Source of the DNA: Pseudomonas sp. JUb42
GTDB lineage: Bacteria; Pseudomonadota; Gammaproteobacteria; Pseudomonadales; Pseudomonadaceae
NCBI RefSeq assembly: GCF_024807945.1
Contig: NZ_JANUFD010000005.1
Coordinates: 186,001 to 250,000, forward strand
Direction: 5' to 3'
DNA length: 64,000 nt
The notes beneath the pieces are model-generated. The model was not told where the DNA came from. It saw nothing but the letters and a program-made list of their open reading frames with translations, and did no database searches. Positions 27,673-37,366 of the stretch are shown in pieces (the first letter of the stretch is position 1; each line of letters starts with the position of its first letter). A program made the position numbers and the translations under genes.

Positions 27673-28250
27673 CCGCGACCGTTACTACCCAAGTCATACG
27701 TCCGGCCGGTGCCGGTCATGAAACCCTGTATGTGTTGCTGTTTTGCCTGATCGTACTGGCGTGTGCCGGTTCGGTGGTGTTCTGGCATCGCGAGAGCCAG
27801 GACGTCACCGCCATCGAGACGTATCAGATTGATGCCCGGCGCGATCTGACCCCCGGTGAACAAGGCATCTACGCCGATCTGCGGGTGACCCTCGACGAGA
27901 TTCGCCTGCTGCAAGAGGAACAACCTGCCCTGCCGGAGCCTGCTGCACTGGCTGGCGAAGGTTTCGCGCCGTTTGCCCGGGACGCCAGTTCGGTAAGCCG
28001 CGGTGGCCATGCCTGGCAGTTGCTCGAGCAACGCGCCTACCTGGGCCTGAGCCAGCAACCGGCAACGGCGGGCTCGTTCCTGCTGCGGGTCACTGGCGCC
28101 GGGCAAGCGGCGGATATCTGGCTGAACCGCGCCAAGTCCCTGAGTGCTCCGATTGATCTGGGTGATCAGGCCTTGATTGCGGCGGGCTGGCAGCAAGTGG
28201 TCGCGCAGTTCGATGCCGGGGTGACGCGTCAGCGCCAGCATCAGCATTGA
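27669..28250 (+). CDS. fpvK: FpvK-like membrane protein
   Basis: 193 residues with one membrane helix (ETLYVLLFCLIVLACAGSVVFW, about 18-38) and a periplasmic tail starting with a conserved-looking DARRDLTPGEQGIYADLR. It ends in QRQHQH, a small histidine-rich tip. It overlaps fpvJ by four bases (ATGA). Such proteins are also annotated as a domain of unknown function beside metal ABC transporters. Name by synteny with P. aeruginosa fpvGHJK. Confidence 0.7.
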   Translation: MTATVTTQVIRPAGAGHETLYVLLFCLIVLACAGSVVFWHRESQDVTAIETYQIDARRDLTPGEQGIYADLRVTLDEIRLLQEEQPALPEPAALAGEGFAPFARDASSVSRGGHAWQLLEQRAYLGLSQQPATAGSFLLRVTGAGQAADIWLNRAKSLSAPIDLGDQALIAAGWQQVVAQFDAGVTRQRQHQH

Positions 28251-28257
28251 TAACCCA

Positions 28258-28348
28258 GTGGGAGCCGCCTTGGTGGCGATAGCGGCGGATCAGTCGCGGA
28301 AATTATTGCGAGCGCTTCGCACTCGATCGCCACCAAGGCGGCTCCCAC
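28258..28348. repeat. REP-like inverted repeat pair inside the fpv operon
   Basis: GTGGGAGCCGCCTTGGTGGC plus GAT is mirrored exactly at 28326-28348. The pair fills the only sizeable gap of the operon, between fpvK and fpvC, and could protect or partly terminate the upstream mRNA, separating expression of the reductase module from the ABC transporter. Confidence 0.85.
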
Positions 28349-28400
28349 ACACAGCAATTTGTATTCCAAATCAATTTCCAGAATGAGAAGCCCCCTGCTC

Positions 28401-29330
28401 ATGTCCCTGTCATCTGTTTTGCGTCAGCGCCGCCTGCTTCTGCTGGGCCTGTTGCTGTCACCCTTACTGGCCCTGTCCGCCCATGGCGATGAGGCCAAGC
28501 GTCTGCGTATCGGCATCACCCTGCATCCGTACTACAGCTATGTCGCCAATATCGTCGGCGACAAGGCCGAGGTGGTGCCGCTGATTCCTGCAGGGTTCAA
28601 CCCCCATGCCTACGAGCCTCGCGCCGAAGACATCAAGCGTATCGGCAGCCTGGACGTGATCGTGCTCAATGGTGTGGGCCATGACGACTTCGCCGACCGC
28701 ATGATTCAGGCCAGTGAAAAGCCTGATATCGCCATTATCGAAGCCAACGAAAACGTGCCATTGCTGGCCGCTACCGGCACGGCGGCACGGGGAGCGGGCA
28801 AAGTGGTCAACCCCCACACCTTCCTGTCCATCAGCGCCTCCATTGCCCAGGTCAATAACATCGCCCGGGAGCTGGGCAAGCTCGATCCGGTCAATGCCGC
28901 CACTTACACCAGCAATGCCCGGGCCTACGGCAAGCGCCTGCGCCAGATCCGTGCCGACGCCCTGGCCAAGCTGACCCAGGCGCCCAACGCCGACCTGCGC
29001 GTGGCCACGGTGCATGCGGCCTACGACTACCTGCTGCGCGAGTTCGGTCTGGAAGTCACGGCGGTGGTCGAGCCGGCCCATGGCATCGAGCCCAGCCCCA
29101 GCCAGCTGAAGAAGACCATCGACCAGCTGCGCGAGCTGGACGTCAAAGTGATCTTCTCGGAGATGGATTTCCCTTCCACGTATGTCGACACCATCCAGCG
29201 TGAGTCCGGCGTGCGTCTGTATCCGCTGTCGCATATTTCCTACGGCGAATACAGCGCCGACAAGTACGAAAAAGAAATGACCCACAACCTTGATACCGTG
29301 GTGCGAGCCATTCAGGAGTCCGGCGCATGA
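28401..29330 (+). CDS. fpvC: FpvC-like metal/siderophore periplasmic binding protein
   Basis: 309 residues of the cluster A-I (ZnuA/MntC) binding-protein family. After a signal peptide (LLLLGLLLSPLLALSAHG), candidate metal-binding histidines are visible at H42 (LHPYYSY), H69 (FNPHAYE) and H139 (NPHTF), plus a late acidic residue in FSEMDFP. In P. aeruginosa FpvC works with FpvF to capture ferri-pyoverdine or released iron for FpvDE. The ATG at 28401 has GAGAAG upstream; 28383 is an alternative start. Overlaps the ATPase gene by four bases. Confidence 0.8.
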   Translation: MSLSSVLRQRRLLLLGLLLSPLLALSAHGDEAKRLRIGITLHPYYSYVANIVGDKAEVVPLIPAGFNPHAYEPRAEDIKRIGSLDVIVLNGVGHDDFADRMIQASEKPDIAIIEANENVPLLAATGTAARGAGKVVNPHTFLSISASIAQVNNIARELGKLDPVNAATYTSNARAYGKRLRQIRADALAKLTQAPNADLRVATVHAAYDYLLREFGLEVTAVVEPAHGIEPSPSQLKKTIDQLRELDVKVIFSEMDFPSTYVDTIQRESGVRLYPLSHISYGEYSADKYEKEMTHNLDTVVRAIQESGA

Positions 29331-30091
29331 CTATGGCCGAAAACCTGCGAATGAACGGCCCGGGCATCCATTTCGAGGGTGTGAAATTGACGCTGGGACG
29401 CACCATTATCCTCGACGACGTGAGTTTTCGGGTCAGCCCCGGCAGCGTCCACGCGTTGGTCGGCCCCAATGGTGGCGGCAAGAGTTCGCTGATCAAAACC
29501 CTGCTCGGGCAAATGCCGCATTCGGGACGCCTGAGCCTGGAGTGGTCGCAGCCCCCGGCCCAGGCCGCCGGGATTATTGGTTACGTGCCCCAGGCCTTGG
29601 AGTTCGACCGTGGCCTGCCCATGACCGTCGACGATTTCATGGCTGCCATGTGCCAGCGTCGGCCAGCTTTTCTCGGCCTGTCCAGGCATTACGCCACGGC
29701 CATCGGTGAAGCGCTGGAACGGGTCGGCATGCAGGACAAGCGCAAACGGCGCATGGGCGCGTTGTCCGGTGGCGAGCGTCAGCGCGTGCTGCTGGCCCAG
29801 GGCCTGATTCCGCAGCCGCAGTTGTTGGTCCTTGACGAGCCGATGTCAGCGCTGGACGAAGCCGGCATTCAGGTCTTCGAGCGCCTGCTCGGCGAGTGGA
29901 GCCGCAGCGGCGTGACAGTGCTATGGATCGAGCACGACCTGGCCGCCGTCAAACGCCTGGCCGAACGGGTCACCGGGCTTAATCGCCGGGTGCTGTTCGA
30001 CGCACCGCCCGCGCTGGCCCTGACCCCGGAGCGACTATTGACGTTGTTTTCCACTCACCCCCGCGACAGCCACGGGAGCATCGGCCCATGA
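29327..30091 (+). CDS. fpvD: FpvD-like ABC transporter ATP-binding protein
   Basis: 254 residues: Walker A GPNGGGKSSL near residue 45, Q-loop YVPQALEFDRG, signature [15 protein letters not shown] near 145, and Walker B LLVLDEPMSALDE near 165. It belongs to the ZnuC/MntB ATPase group that drives metal uptake. It overlaps both neighbours by ATGA junctions, so it is translationally coupled between the binding protein and the permease. Confidence 0.85.
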   Translation: MTMAENLRMNGPGIHFEGVKLTLGRTIILDDVSFRVSPGSVHALVGPNGGGKSSLIKTLLGQMPHSGRLSLEWSQPPAQAAGIIGYVPQALEFDRGLPMTVDDFMAAMCQRRPAFLGLSRHYATAIGEALERVGMQDKRKRRMGALSGGERQRVLLAQGLIPQPQLLVLDEPMSALDEAGIQVFERLLGEWSRSGVTVLWIEHDLAAVKRLAERVTGLNRRVLFDAPPALALTPERLLTLFSTHPRDSHGSIGP

Positions 30092-30987
30092 GTTATGAAG
30101 CCTTTCGCCTGTTGATTCAGGACGCCGCTGCCTCTGGCTACCTGCCCGCCGTACTGGCCTACGGTTTCGTGGTCAATGCGCTGCTGGCCGGGCTGTTGAT
30201 CGGACCGGTCCTGGGCGGTCTCGGCACCCTTGTCGTGGTCAAGCGCTTTGCATTCTTTTCCGAGGCAGTCGGCCACGCAGCGCTCACTGGCGTAGCGGTG
30301 GGCATTCTATTGGGCGAGCCCTACACCGGTCCCTACGGCAGCCTGTTCGGTTACTGCCTGCTGTTCGGCGTGCTGCTCAATTACCTGCGCAACCGCACCG
30401 GCCTGGCGCCGGACACCCTGATCGGCGTGTTTCTCTCGGTGTCCCTGGCGCTGGGCGCGAGCCTGCTGCTGATGCTGGCGGGCAAGATCAACGTGCACAT
30501 TCTCGAAAACGTACTGTTTGGTTCGGTGCTGACGGTCAATGGCAATGATCTGCTGGTGCTGGCGATTGTCGGCTCGCTGGTCATGGCCCTGGCCCTGCCA
30601 CTGTACAACCGCATCATGCTCGCCAGCTTCAATCCGCAACTGGCGGCAGTGCGCGGCGTGGCCGTTAAGACTCTGGACTACCTCTTCGTGGTGCTGGTGA
30701 CCCTGATTACCGTTGCGGCGGTAAAAGTCATCGGCGCGATTCTGGTGGGCGCTCTGTTGGTCATTCCGGCGGCGGCGGCACGCCTGCTCAGCCAGTCACT
30801 CAAGGGCTTCTTCTGGATCTCGGTGCTGATTGCCACTGTCAGCACCCTGTGCGGCATCCTCCTGCCCATCGTCTTCGACCTGCCGGTGCCTTCGGGCGCG
30901 GCAATCATCCTGGTCGCCGGTTGCGCCTTCGCCCTCGCAGCGATTGCCCGCGGCACCGTGCCCAGCCTGAAAGGGAATATTGGATAA
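30088..30987 (+). CDS. fpvE: FpvE-like ABC transporter permease
   Basis: 299 residues with about eight hydrophobic segments and the ABC-3 family (ZnuB-type) features: GTLVVVKRFAFFSEAVGHAALTG written across residues 50-75 and FNPQLAAVRGVAVKTLDYLF near 190. It forms the membrane channel for FpvD. The next gene starts one base after its stop. Whether the imported species is iron or the siderophore complex is unsettled from sequence. Confidence 0.85.
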   Translation: MSYEAFRLLIQDAAASGYLPAVLAYGFVVNALLAGLLIGPVLGGLGTLVVVKRFAFFSEAVGHAALTGVAVGILLGEPYTGPYGSLFGYCLLFGVLLNYLRNRTGLAPDTLIGVFLSVSLALGASLLLMLAGKINVHILENVLFGSVLTVNGNDLLVLAIVGSLVMALALPLYNRIMLASFNPQLAAVRGVAVKTLDYLFVVLVTLITVAAVKVIGAILVGALLVIPAAAARLLSQSLKGFFWISVLIATVSTLCGILLPIVFDLPVPSGAAIILVAGCAFALAAIARGTVPSLKGNIG

Positions 30988-31887
30988 ATGCATCGCTCAT
31001 TTCGTCACCTGCTTTTGGTTATGACCCTGTCCAGCCTGGCGCTGGCGGTCAACGCCGAGTCAAAAACCTCCGTCCGGGTACTGGCATCGCTGCCGGTGAC
31101 CTTCGGCCTGAGCCAGTTGCTGCTGCAAGGCACCGACGTCGTATTGGAACGCGCTGCCCCGGCCAGCCTGCCCGGCTCGCGCCAGGCCGCCTATTTCAGC
31201 GGCCGGGGTGCGCCGGAGCTGGGCACACTGGCTGTCGGCGCTGACGCTGCCGTCGGCCTGCGTTCGATATGGCCGGATGATCCGCTGTACATCCATGCCC
31301 GGCGCAGCAACATCCGCATCGTCGAAATCGACGCCGCCCGCCCGGTGGACGGCGCCCTGCCCGGCATCGCCCTGCAGTCCGGGACAAGCGATGGCCTGAA
31401 TAGCCAGCCCTGGCAGTCGAGCAATAACCTGGGGCGTATGGGTGATGTACTGGCGGCGGACCTGGTACGCCTGGCACCCAATGCCAAGGCAAAAATCGAC
31501 AGCAACCTGGCCACCCTCAAGCAACGCCTGCTGAAGATCAGTGCCGAAGCCGAGGCGCAACTGGCCAAGGCCGACAACCTCAGCGTGGTCAGTCTCAGCG
31601 ATCACCTGGGCTATCTGGTCAGCGGACTGAATCTGGAACTGCTGGAAACCGACGCCCGCCCCGACAACGAGTGGAGCGCCGAAGCCTTGAGCCAATTGCA
31701 AAAGAAGCTCAAGGACAACAGCGTGGCTCTGGTTATCCACCATCGCCAGCCTGCAGAGGCCGTAAAGGCAGCGATCAGCGCCGGGGGCAGTCGCTTACTG
31801 GTTCTGCGGGTGGACAGCGATGATCCGCTGGCGGAGTTGGAGGGCAATATCAAATTGGTAACCGAGGCGCTTGCCGCAAGCTCCTGA
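30988..31887 (+). CDS. fpvF: FpvF-like second periplasmic binding protein
   Basis: 299 residues with a signal peptide and the cluster A-I fold (VRVLASLPVTFGLSQLLL; DHLGYLVSGLNLELL; VALVIHHRQPAEAVK). Unlike FpvC, the positions that hold metal-binding histidines in this family read LP, LPGSRQAAY and SQPWQSS, so the canonical metal site appears lost. This fits a role in binding the siderophore moiety as FpvC's partner, as described for P. aeruginosa FpvF. Last gene of the operon; XylR converges downstream. Confidence 0.78.
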   Translation: MHRSFRHLLLVMTLSSLALAVNAESKTSVRVLASLPVTFGLSQLLLQGTDVVLERAAPASLPGSRQAAYFSGRGAPELGTLAVGADAAVGLRSIWPDDPLYIHARRSNIRIVEIDAARPVDGALPGIALQSGTSDGLNSQPWQSSNNLGRMGDVLAADLVRLAPNAKAKIDSNLATLKQRLLKISAEAEAQLAKADNLSVVSLSDHLGYLVSGLNLELLETDARPDNEWSAEALSQLQKKLKDNSVALVIHHRQPAEAVKAAISAGGSRLLVLRVDSDDPLAELEGNIKLVTEALAASS

Positions 31888-31914
31888 CAAGCACCACCGT
31901 GTCGCGCCGGTGAC

Positions 31915-33126
31915 CTATGGGGCCAGCGGCAAATGGCCGTAGCCAGCAAAGTTTCCAGGCACTTGCTGATACTCACGCGGCGTGCAGCCAAACTCGCGGC
32001 GAAACACCGTGTGCAGGTACTGCGCCGACTTGAAGCCGCACTTCTGGGCGATCTCGGCAATCGCCGAATCGCTGTGCTCCAGGCCATTGGCCGCTGCCGC
32101 CAGCTTAAAACGCAGGATCTCGTCATGCACGCTGCGGCCACGCTCCTTGCGAAAATGCAGTTCCAGCGAAGAGCGTGACACACCGACGTAGGCCGCCACC
32201 TGTGCGGTCTTAATGCCCTGGCAGGCGTACTGACGGATAAACAGCAACGCCTGCATCACGTAGGGATTACCCAAGGGTTGATGCAGGCTCGACGCCTGCA
32301 CATTGATCGCGTCCGGCGGGACAAGAATCTGCGTGCCTGTGCAGGCTTTGCCGTGGAGCATCTGATGCAGCAGCGCCGCAGCCGTGCGGCCCATGGTCTC
32401 GGTGCCCTGAATCACCGAACTCAAGGGGACTCGCGTGAGGGTGCGGGTCAGCGGGTCATTGTCGATACCGATCAACGCAACTTGCTCCGGCACCGCGATA
32501 CCGGCCGTGAGGCAAGCCTGCAGCAACTGCCGGGCACGGGCATCGGTGACGGCGATGATACCGACCGGCTTGGGCAGGCTGTGCAGCCAGGCAATTTGCT
32601 GCTCCACCGCGCTGTCCCACAGCGGTGCACTGGTACCCAGGCCGCGATAGATCTCGACATGCAGGCCATCACGTTGCAACAGCCGACGAAAGGCGTTTTC
32701 CCGCTCAAGGGCCCAACGGTTGGCCTGAGCCGGCGGCAGGCTGAAACAGGCAAAGCGGGTCAGCCCGGCCTCGATCAGGTGCTCGTAGGCCAGTTTCATC
32801 AATGCGTAGTTGTCGGTGGCCACATAGGGAATGCCATCAGGGTAGGCCCGTGCGTCCTCATAGGAGCCGCCCACCGCCACTACCGGCAACGTGCTTCCAG
32901 CCAGCGCCTCGCCAATCAGCGGATCGTCGAAGTCGGCAATGATGCCATCGCCGTGCCAGCGTTCGATACCACGCAGGCGGCAGAGAAAATCCTCTTCCAG
33001 GAACAGGTCCCAGGACGCGCGAGTGCTGCTCAGGTAATTGCCGATGCCGGTGATGATGCCGCGGTCGTAGATCTTGCTGCCGTTGAACAACAGGGCGATG
33101 CGGTGAACGGGCGGTAGGGTTTTCAT
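31915..33126 (-). CDS. xylR: Xylose operon regulator, AraC type (XylR/XutR-like)
   Basis: 403 residues: a periplasmic-binding-protein-like sugar sensor (about 8-285; YDRGIITGIGNYL, DFDDPLIG, IGIDNDPLTRTL) joined to a C-terminal AraC helix-turn-helix pair (YACQGIKTAQVAAYVGVSRS and SAIAEIAQKCGFKSAQYLHT). This architecture is that of Escherichia coli XylR. It is divergent from xylA with 153 bases between starts; GATTATCGTAATC at 33208-33220 is a 13-base palindrome that may be an operator. In P. fluorescens the equivalent gene is called xutR. It should activate xylA-xylFGH with D-xylose. Confidence 0.9.
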   Translation of the reverse strand: MKTLPPVHRIALLFNGSKIYDRGIITGIGNYLSSTRASWDLFLEEDFLCRLRGIERWHGDGIIADFDDPLIGEALAGSTLPVVAVGGSYEDARAYPDGIPYVATDNYALMKLAYEHLIEAGLTRFACFSLPPAQANRWALERENAFRRLLQRDGLHVEIYRGLGTSAPLWDSAVEQQIAWLHSLPKPVGIIAVTDARARQLLQACLTAGIAVPEQVALIGIDNDPLTRTLTRVPLSSVIQGTETMGRTAAALLHQMLHGKACTGTQILVPPDAINVQASSLHQPLGNPYVMQALLFIRQYACQGIKTAQVAAYVGVSRSSLELHFRKERGRSVHDEILRFKLAAAANGLEHSDSAIAEIAQKCGFKSAQYLHTVFRREFGCTPREYQQVPGNFAGYGHLPLAP

Positions 33127-33279
33127 TGTTTTTGTCCTCAGCCGATCAGCACAGACTAGGCCCACCTGCGCCAGAGCTCAATACGCAAAAACGCACTGTA
33201 CCCTGGTGATTATCGTAATCGGCGGGCCAGGGGGCGTTGCTAGTATCGAGACACCGCCAAGAACAATAAGGAAAACGCC

Positions 33280-34596
33280 ATGACGTACTTCCCCGATGTC
33301 GAGACCGTGCGCTTCGAAGGCCCCAGCAGCGATTCCCCCCTAGCCTTTCGCCATTACGACGCCAATAAGCTGATCCTCGGCAAGCCCATGCGTGAGCACC
33401 TGCGCATGGCGGCCTGCTACTGGCATACCTTCGTCTGGCCAGGTGCCGACATGTTTGGCGTCGGCACCTTCAAACGCCCGTGGCAACGCAGCGGCGACCC
33501 CATGGAACTGGCCATCGGCAAGGCCGAAGCCGCCTTTGAGTTTTTCTCCAAGCTGGGCATCGACTACTACAGCTTCCACGACACCGATGTCGCGCCCGAA
33601 GGCAGCTCGCTCAAGGAGTACCGCAACCACTTCGCGCAGATGGTCGACCACCTGGAACGCCATCAGGAACAGACCGGCATCCAGTTGCTGTGGGGCACCG
33701 CCAACTGTTTCAGCAACCCGCGTTTTGCCGCCGGTGCCGCCAGCAACCCGGACCCTGAAGTATTCGCCTACGCCGCCGCTCAGGTGTTCAGCGCGATGAA
33801 CGCCACCCTGCGCCTCAAGGGTTCCAACTATGTGCTGTGGGGCGGCCGCGAAGGCTATGAAACCCTGCTCAATACCGATCTGAAACGCGAGCGCGAACAG
33901 CTCGGGCGCTTTATGCGCATGGTGGTGGAGCACAAGCACAAGATCGGCTTCAAGGGTGATCTGCTGATCGAACCCAAGCCCCAGGAGCCGACCAAGCACC
34001 AGTACGATTACGACAGCGCAACGGTGTTCGGCTTCCTCCACGAGTTTGGTCTGGAACACGAGATCAAGGTCAATATCGAGGCCAATCACGCGACCCTGGC
34101 CGGGCACAGTTTCCATCATGAAATCGCCACCGCCGTATCCCTGGGGATCTTCGGCAGCATCGATGCCAACCGTGGCGACCCGCAGAACGGCTGGGACACC
34201 GACCAGTTCCCTAACAGCGTCGAAGAAATGACCCTGGCCACCTATGAAATCCTCAAGGCCGGCGGATTCAAGAACGGCGGCTACAACTTCGACTCCAAAG
34301 TACGCCGCCAGAGCCTGGACCAGATCGACCTGTTCCACGGCCATGTTGCAGCCATGGACACCCTCGCCCTCGCACTGGAACGCGCGGCGGCGATGGTGCA
34401 GAACGACCGCTTGCAGCAGTTCAAGGATCAACGCTATGCCGGTTGGCAGCAGCCGTTGGGCCAGGCCGTGTTGGCGGGTGAATTCAGCCTCGAATCACTG
34501 GCCGAACATGCCTTCGCCCAAGAGTTGAACCCGCAAGCGGTGAGCGGTCGGCAAGAGATGCTCGAAGGGGTCGTGAATCGTTTTATTTACACCTGA
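33280..34596 (+). CDS. xylA: Xylose isomerase
   Basis: 438 residues, the usual length of class II xylose isomerase. Clear signatures are [20 protein letters not shown] (catalytic His and Asp near 100), [15 protein letters not shown] near 187, and the metal ligands in [18 protein letters not shown] near 230 and [19 protein letters not shown] near 295. It converts D-xylose to D-xylulose with divalent metals. AAGGAAAA lies before the ATG. First gene of the xylA-xylFGH unit. No xylulokinase gene follows, so phosphorylation must come from elsewhere in the genome. Confidence 0.97.
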   Translation: MTYFPDVETVRFEGPSSDSPLAFRHYDANKLILGKPMREHLRMAACYWHTFVWPGADMFGVGTFKRPWQRSGDPMELAIGKAEAAFEFFSKLGIDYYSFHDTDVAPEGSSLKEYRNHFAQMVDHLERHQEQTGIQLLWGTANCFSNPRFAAGAASNPDPEVFAYAAAQVFSAMNATLRLKGSNYVLWGGREGYETLLNTDLKREREQLGRFMRMVVEHKHKIGFKGDLLIEPKPQEPTKHQYDYDSATVFGFLHEFGLEHEIKVNIEANHATLAGHSFHHEIATAVSLGIFGSIDANRGDPQNGWDTDQFPNSVEEMTLATYEILKAGGFKNGGYNFDSKVRRQSLDQIDLFHGHVAAMDTLALALERAAAMVQNDRLQQFKDQRYAGWQQPLGQAVLAGEFSLESLAEHAFAQELNPQAVSGRQEMLEGVVNRFIYT

Positions 34597-34709
34597 GCCG
34601 TGGTGACAATCGCGCGACAAATCTCTGCGCGCGAAGGTCACTACAGGCTCTACAGTTCTACCCGCATCACGCTGTGTCTTTTCCAACAACAATAAAAGGA
34701 CGCAACACC

Positions 34710-35708
34710 ATGAATAGACTCGAACGCACCCTGCTCGCCAGTGCCCTGGCTCTGCTCGCCCTGCCAGTGATGGCCGATTCTGCCCACCCGAAAATCGGCT
34801 TTTCCATCGATGATCTGCGCCTGGAGCGCTGGTCCCGGGATCGGGATTACTTCGTCGCAGCGGCGGAGAAACTCGACGCCAAGGTCTTTGTGCAGTCAGC
34901 CGATGCCAATGAGCAAAAGCAGATTTCCCAAATCGAAAACCTTATCTCGCGCGGCGTCGATGTGATCGTTATCGTGCCGTTCAACGCCACGGTGCTGACC
35001 AATGCTGTCGCCGAAGCGAAGAAGGCCAATATCAAAGTGGTCTCTTATGACCGGCTGATCCTCAACGCCGATATCGACGCGTATATTTCCTTCGATAACG
35101 AAAAGGTCGGCGAAATGCAGGCCAACGGCGTGCTGCATGCGGCGCCCAAGGGCAACTATTTCCTGCTCGGCGGCGCGCCGACGGATAACAACGCCAAGGT
35201 GCTGCGCGAAGGCCAGATGAAGGTGCTGCAACCGGCCATCGACAAGGGCGATATCAAGGTTGTCGGCCAGCAGTGGGTCAAAGAATGGAACCCCACCGAA
35301 GCCCTGAGCATCGTCGAAAACGCCCTGACCCGCAACAGTAACAAGATCGACGCCATCGTTGCCTCCAACGATGCCACCGCCGGTGGGGCGATTCAGGCCC
35401 TGGCCGCGCAGAAGCTGGCGGGCAAGGTGCCGATCTCCGGCCAGGACGCCGACCTCGCTGCCGTCAAGCGCGTGATCGATGGCACCCAGACCATGACGGT
35501 CTACAAGCCGCTCAAACTAATTGCATCGGAAGCCGCCAAGCTCTCGGTGCAACTGGCGCGCAACGAAAAGCCTGCATACAGCTCGCAATACGATAACGGC
35601 AGCAAGAAGGTCGACACCATCCTGCTCACTCCAACCCCGCTGACCAAGGCCAATATCGATCTGTTGGAGAAGGATGGTTTCTATAGCAAAGAGCAGATGG
35701 GGCTGTAG
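34710..35708 (+). CDS. xylF: Xylose ABC transporter substrate-binding protein XylF
   Basis: 332 residues with a signal peptide (LLASALALLALPVMA). The mature start HPKIGFSIDDLRLERWSRDR is highly typical of XylF, with the sugar-contacting ERW segment and SYDRLILNADIDAYISFDN near 110-130. It binds D-xylose in the periplasm and feeds XylGH. The ATG at 34710 is chosen after AAAAGGA; the frame is open from 34674. The 113-base gap to xylG carries a short inverted repeat. Confidence 0.95.
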   Translation: MNRLERTLLASALALLALPVMADSAHPKIGFSIDDLRLERWSRDRDYFVAAAEKLDAKVFVQSADANEQKQISQIENLISRGVDVIVIVPFNATVLTNAVAEAKKANIKVVSYDRLILNADIDAYISFDNEKVGEMQANGVLHAAPKGNYFLLGGAPTDNNAKVLREGQMKVLQPAIDKGDIKVVGQQWVKEWNPTEALSIVENALTRNSNKIDAIVASNDATAGGAIQALAAQKLAGKVPISGQDADLAAVKRVIDGTQTMTVYKPLKLIASEAAKLSVQLARNEKPAYSSQYDNGSKKVDTILLTPTPLTKANIDLLEKDGFYSKEQMGL

Positions 35709-35738
35709 GCACTGCGCTGTCGCGCAACAAACCGTGCC

Positions 35739-35778
35739 CGTTGGAGCGAGGCTTGCCCGCGAATGCCTCGCGCCAACG
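35739..35778. repeat. Short REP-like hairpin between xylF and xylG
   Basis: CGTTGGAGCGAGGC and GCCTCGCGCCAACG pair around TTGCCCGCGAAT, the latter being the core of the Pseudomonas GCTTGCCCGCGAA repeat family. It could stabilise the xylA-xylF part of the mRNA, which would help the binding protein outnumber the membrane parts. Confidence 0.65.
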
Positions 35779-35821
35779 ACAGGACAACCGCCCCCATCGG
35801 TCTTTCGTGTGAGCCATTGCT

Positions 35822-37366
35822 ATGTCGCACTATCTGCTGCAAATGAATGGCATCGTCAAAAGCTTTGGCGGTGTCAACGCGCTGAACGGCATCGATATCA
35901 AAGTGCGGCCGGGGGAATGCCTCGGCCTGTGCGGCGAGAACGGTGCCGGTAAATCCACTTTGATGAAGGTGCTGTCGGCGGTCTATCCGTACGGCACCTG
36001 GGAGGGCGAAATACTCTGGGACGGGCAGCCGCTCAAGGCCCAGTCCATCAGCGATACCGAAGCTGCCGGCATCGTCATCATTCATCAGGAGTTGACCCTG
36101 GTGCCCGACCTGTCGGTGGCCGAGAATATTTTCATGGGCCACGAACTGACGCTCCCCGGCGGGCGCATGAATTACCCGGCGATGATCCACCGCGCCGAAG
36201 CGCTGATGCGTGAGCTCAAGGTGCCGGACATGAACGTCGCCCTGCCGGTGTCGCAGTACGGCGGCGGTCATCAGCAACTGGTGGAAATCGCCAAGGCCCT
36301 GAACAAACAGGCGCGACTGCTGATCCTCGATGAGCCCTCCTCGGCCCTGACCCGCGCGGAAATAGAGGTGCTGCTCGATATCATCCGTGACCTCAAGGCC
36401 AAGGGCGTGGCCTGCGTGTACATTTCCCACAAGCTCGATGAAGTGGCCGCCGTGTGCGACACCATTTCAGTCATTCGCGACGGCAAACACATCGCGACCA
36501 CCGCCATGGCCGATATGGATATCGCGCAGATCATCACGCAGATGGTCGGTCGAGAGATGAGCAACCTTTATCCCACCGAACCCCATGACATCGGCGACGT
36601 TATTTTCGAGGCGCGCCACGTCACCTGCTATGACGTGGACAACCCCAGGCGCAAGCGCGTCGACGATATTTCCTTCGTGCTCAAGCGCGGGGAAATCCTC
36701 GGCATTGCCGGTCTGGTCGGTGCCGGGCGCACGGAGCTGGTGTCGGCGCTGTTTGGTGCCTACCCCGGCCGCTATAGCGCCGAAGTCTGGCTGGAAGGCC
36801 AACTGATCGACACCCGTACGCCACTCAAATCCATTCGCGCCGGGCTGTGCATGGTGCCCGAAGACCGCAAGCGCCAAGGCATCATCCCCGATCTGGGTGT
36901 GGGTCAGAACATCACCCTGGCAGTGCTCGATACCTACGCCCATATGAGCCGGATCGATGCCGAAGCCGAACTGGGCAGCATTGACCGGCAAATCGCCCGC
37001 ATGCACCTGAAGACGTCCAGCCCGTTTCTGCCGATTACCAGCCTCTCCGGTGGCAATCAGCAAAAAGCCGTGCTGGCGAAAATGCTCATGGCCAAACCGA
37101 AAGTGCTGATCCTCGATGAGCCCACACGCGGCGTGGACGTCGGCGCCAAGTATGAGATCTACAAGCTGATGGGCGCGCTGGCGGCCGAGGGCGTGGCGAT
37201 CATCATGGTCTCCTCGGAGCTGGCCGAAGTGCTGGGCGTTTCCAACCGCGTGCTGGTGATCGGCGACGGCCAGTTGCGCGGCGACTTCATCAACCAGGGG
37301 CTCACCCAGGAACAGGTCATGGCCGCCGCGCTCAGCCAAAACAATAACAATCGGAAAACCGCGTAG
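35822..37366 (+). CDS. xylG: Xylose ABC transporter ATP-binding protein XylG
   Basis: 514 residues with two ABC domains. The first has [14 protein letters not shown] near residue 37 and [12 protein letters not shown] near 160. The second has [10 protein letters not shown] near 298 (a degenerate Walker A, as usual in sugar ATPases), signature [13 protein letters not shown] near 405 and [13 protein letters not shown] near 430. This is the standard CUT2 layout for monosaccharide importers. It ends immediately before xylH with no gap. Confidence 0.95.
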   Translation: MSHYLLQMNGIVKSFGGVNALNGIDIKVRPGECLGLCGENGAGKSTLMKVLSAVYPYGTWEGEILWDGQPLKAQSISDTEAAGIVIIHQELTLVPDLSVAENIFMGHELTLPGGRMNYPAMIHRAEALMRELKVPDMNVALPVSQYGGGHQQLVEIAKALNKQARLLILDEPSSALTRAEIEVLLDIIRDLKAKGVACVYISHKLDEVAAVCDTISVIRDGKHIATTAMADMDIAQIITQMVGREMSNLYPTEPHDIGDVIFEARHVTCYDVDNPRRKRVDDISFVLKRGEILGIAGLVGAGRTELVSALFGAYPGRYSAEVWLEGQLIDTRTPLKSIRAGLCMVPEDRKRQGIIPDLGVGQNITLAVLDTYAHMSRIDAEAELGSIDRQIARMHLKTSSPFLPITSLSGGNQQKAVLAKMLMAKPKVLILDEPTRGVDVGAKYEIYKLMGALAAEGVAIIMVSSELAEVLGVSNRVLVIGDGQLRGDFINQGLTQEQVMAAALSQNNNNRKTA

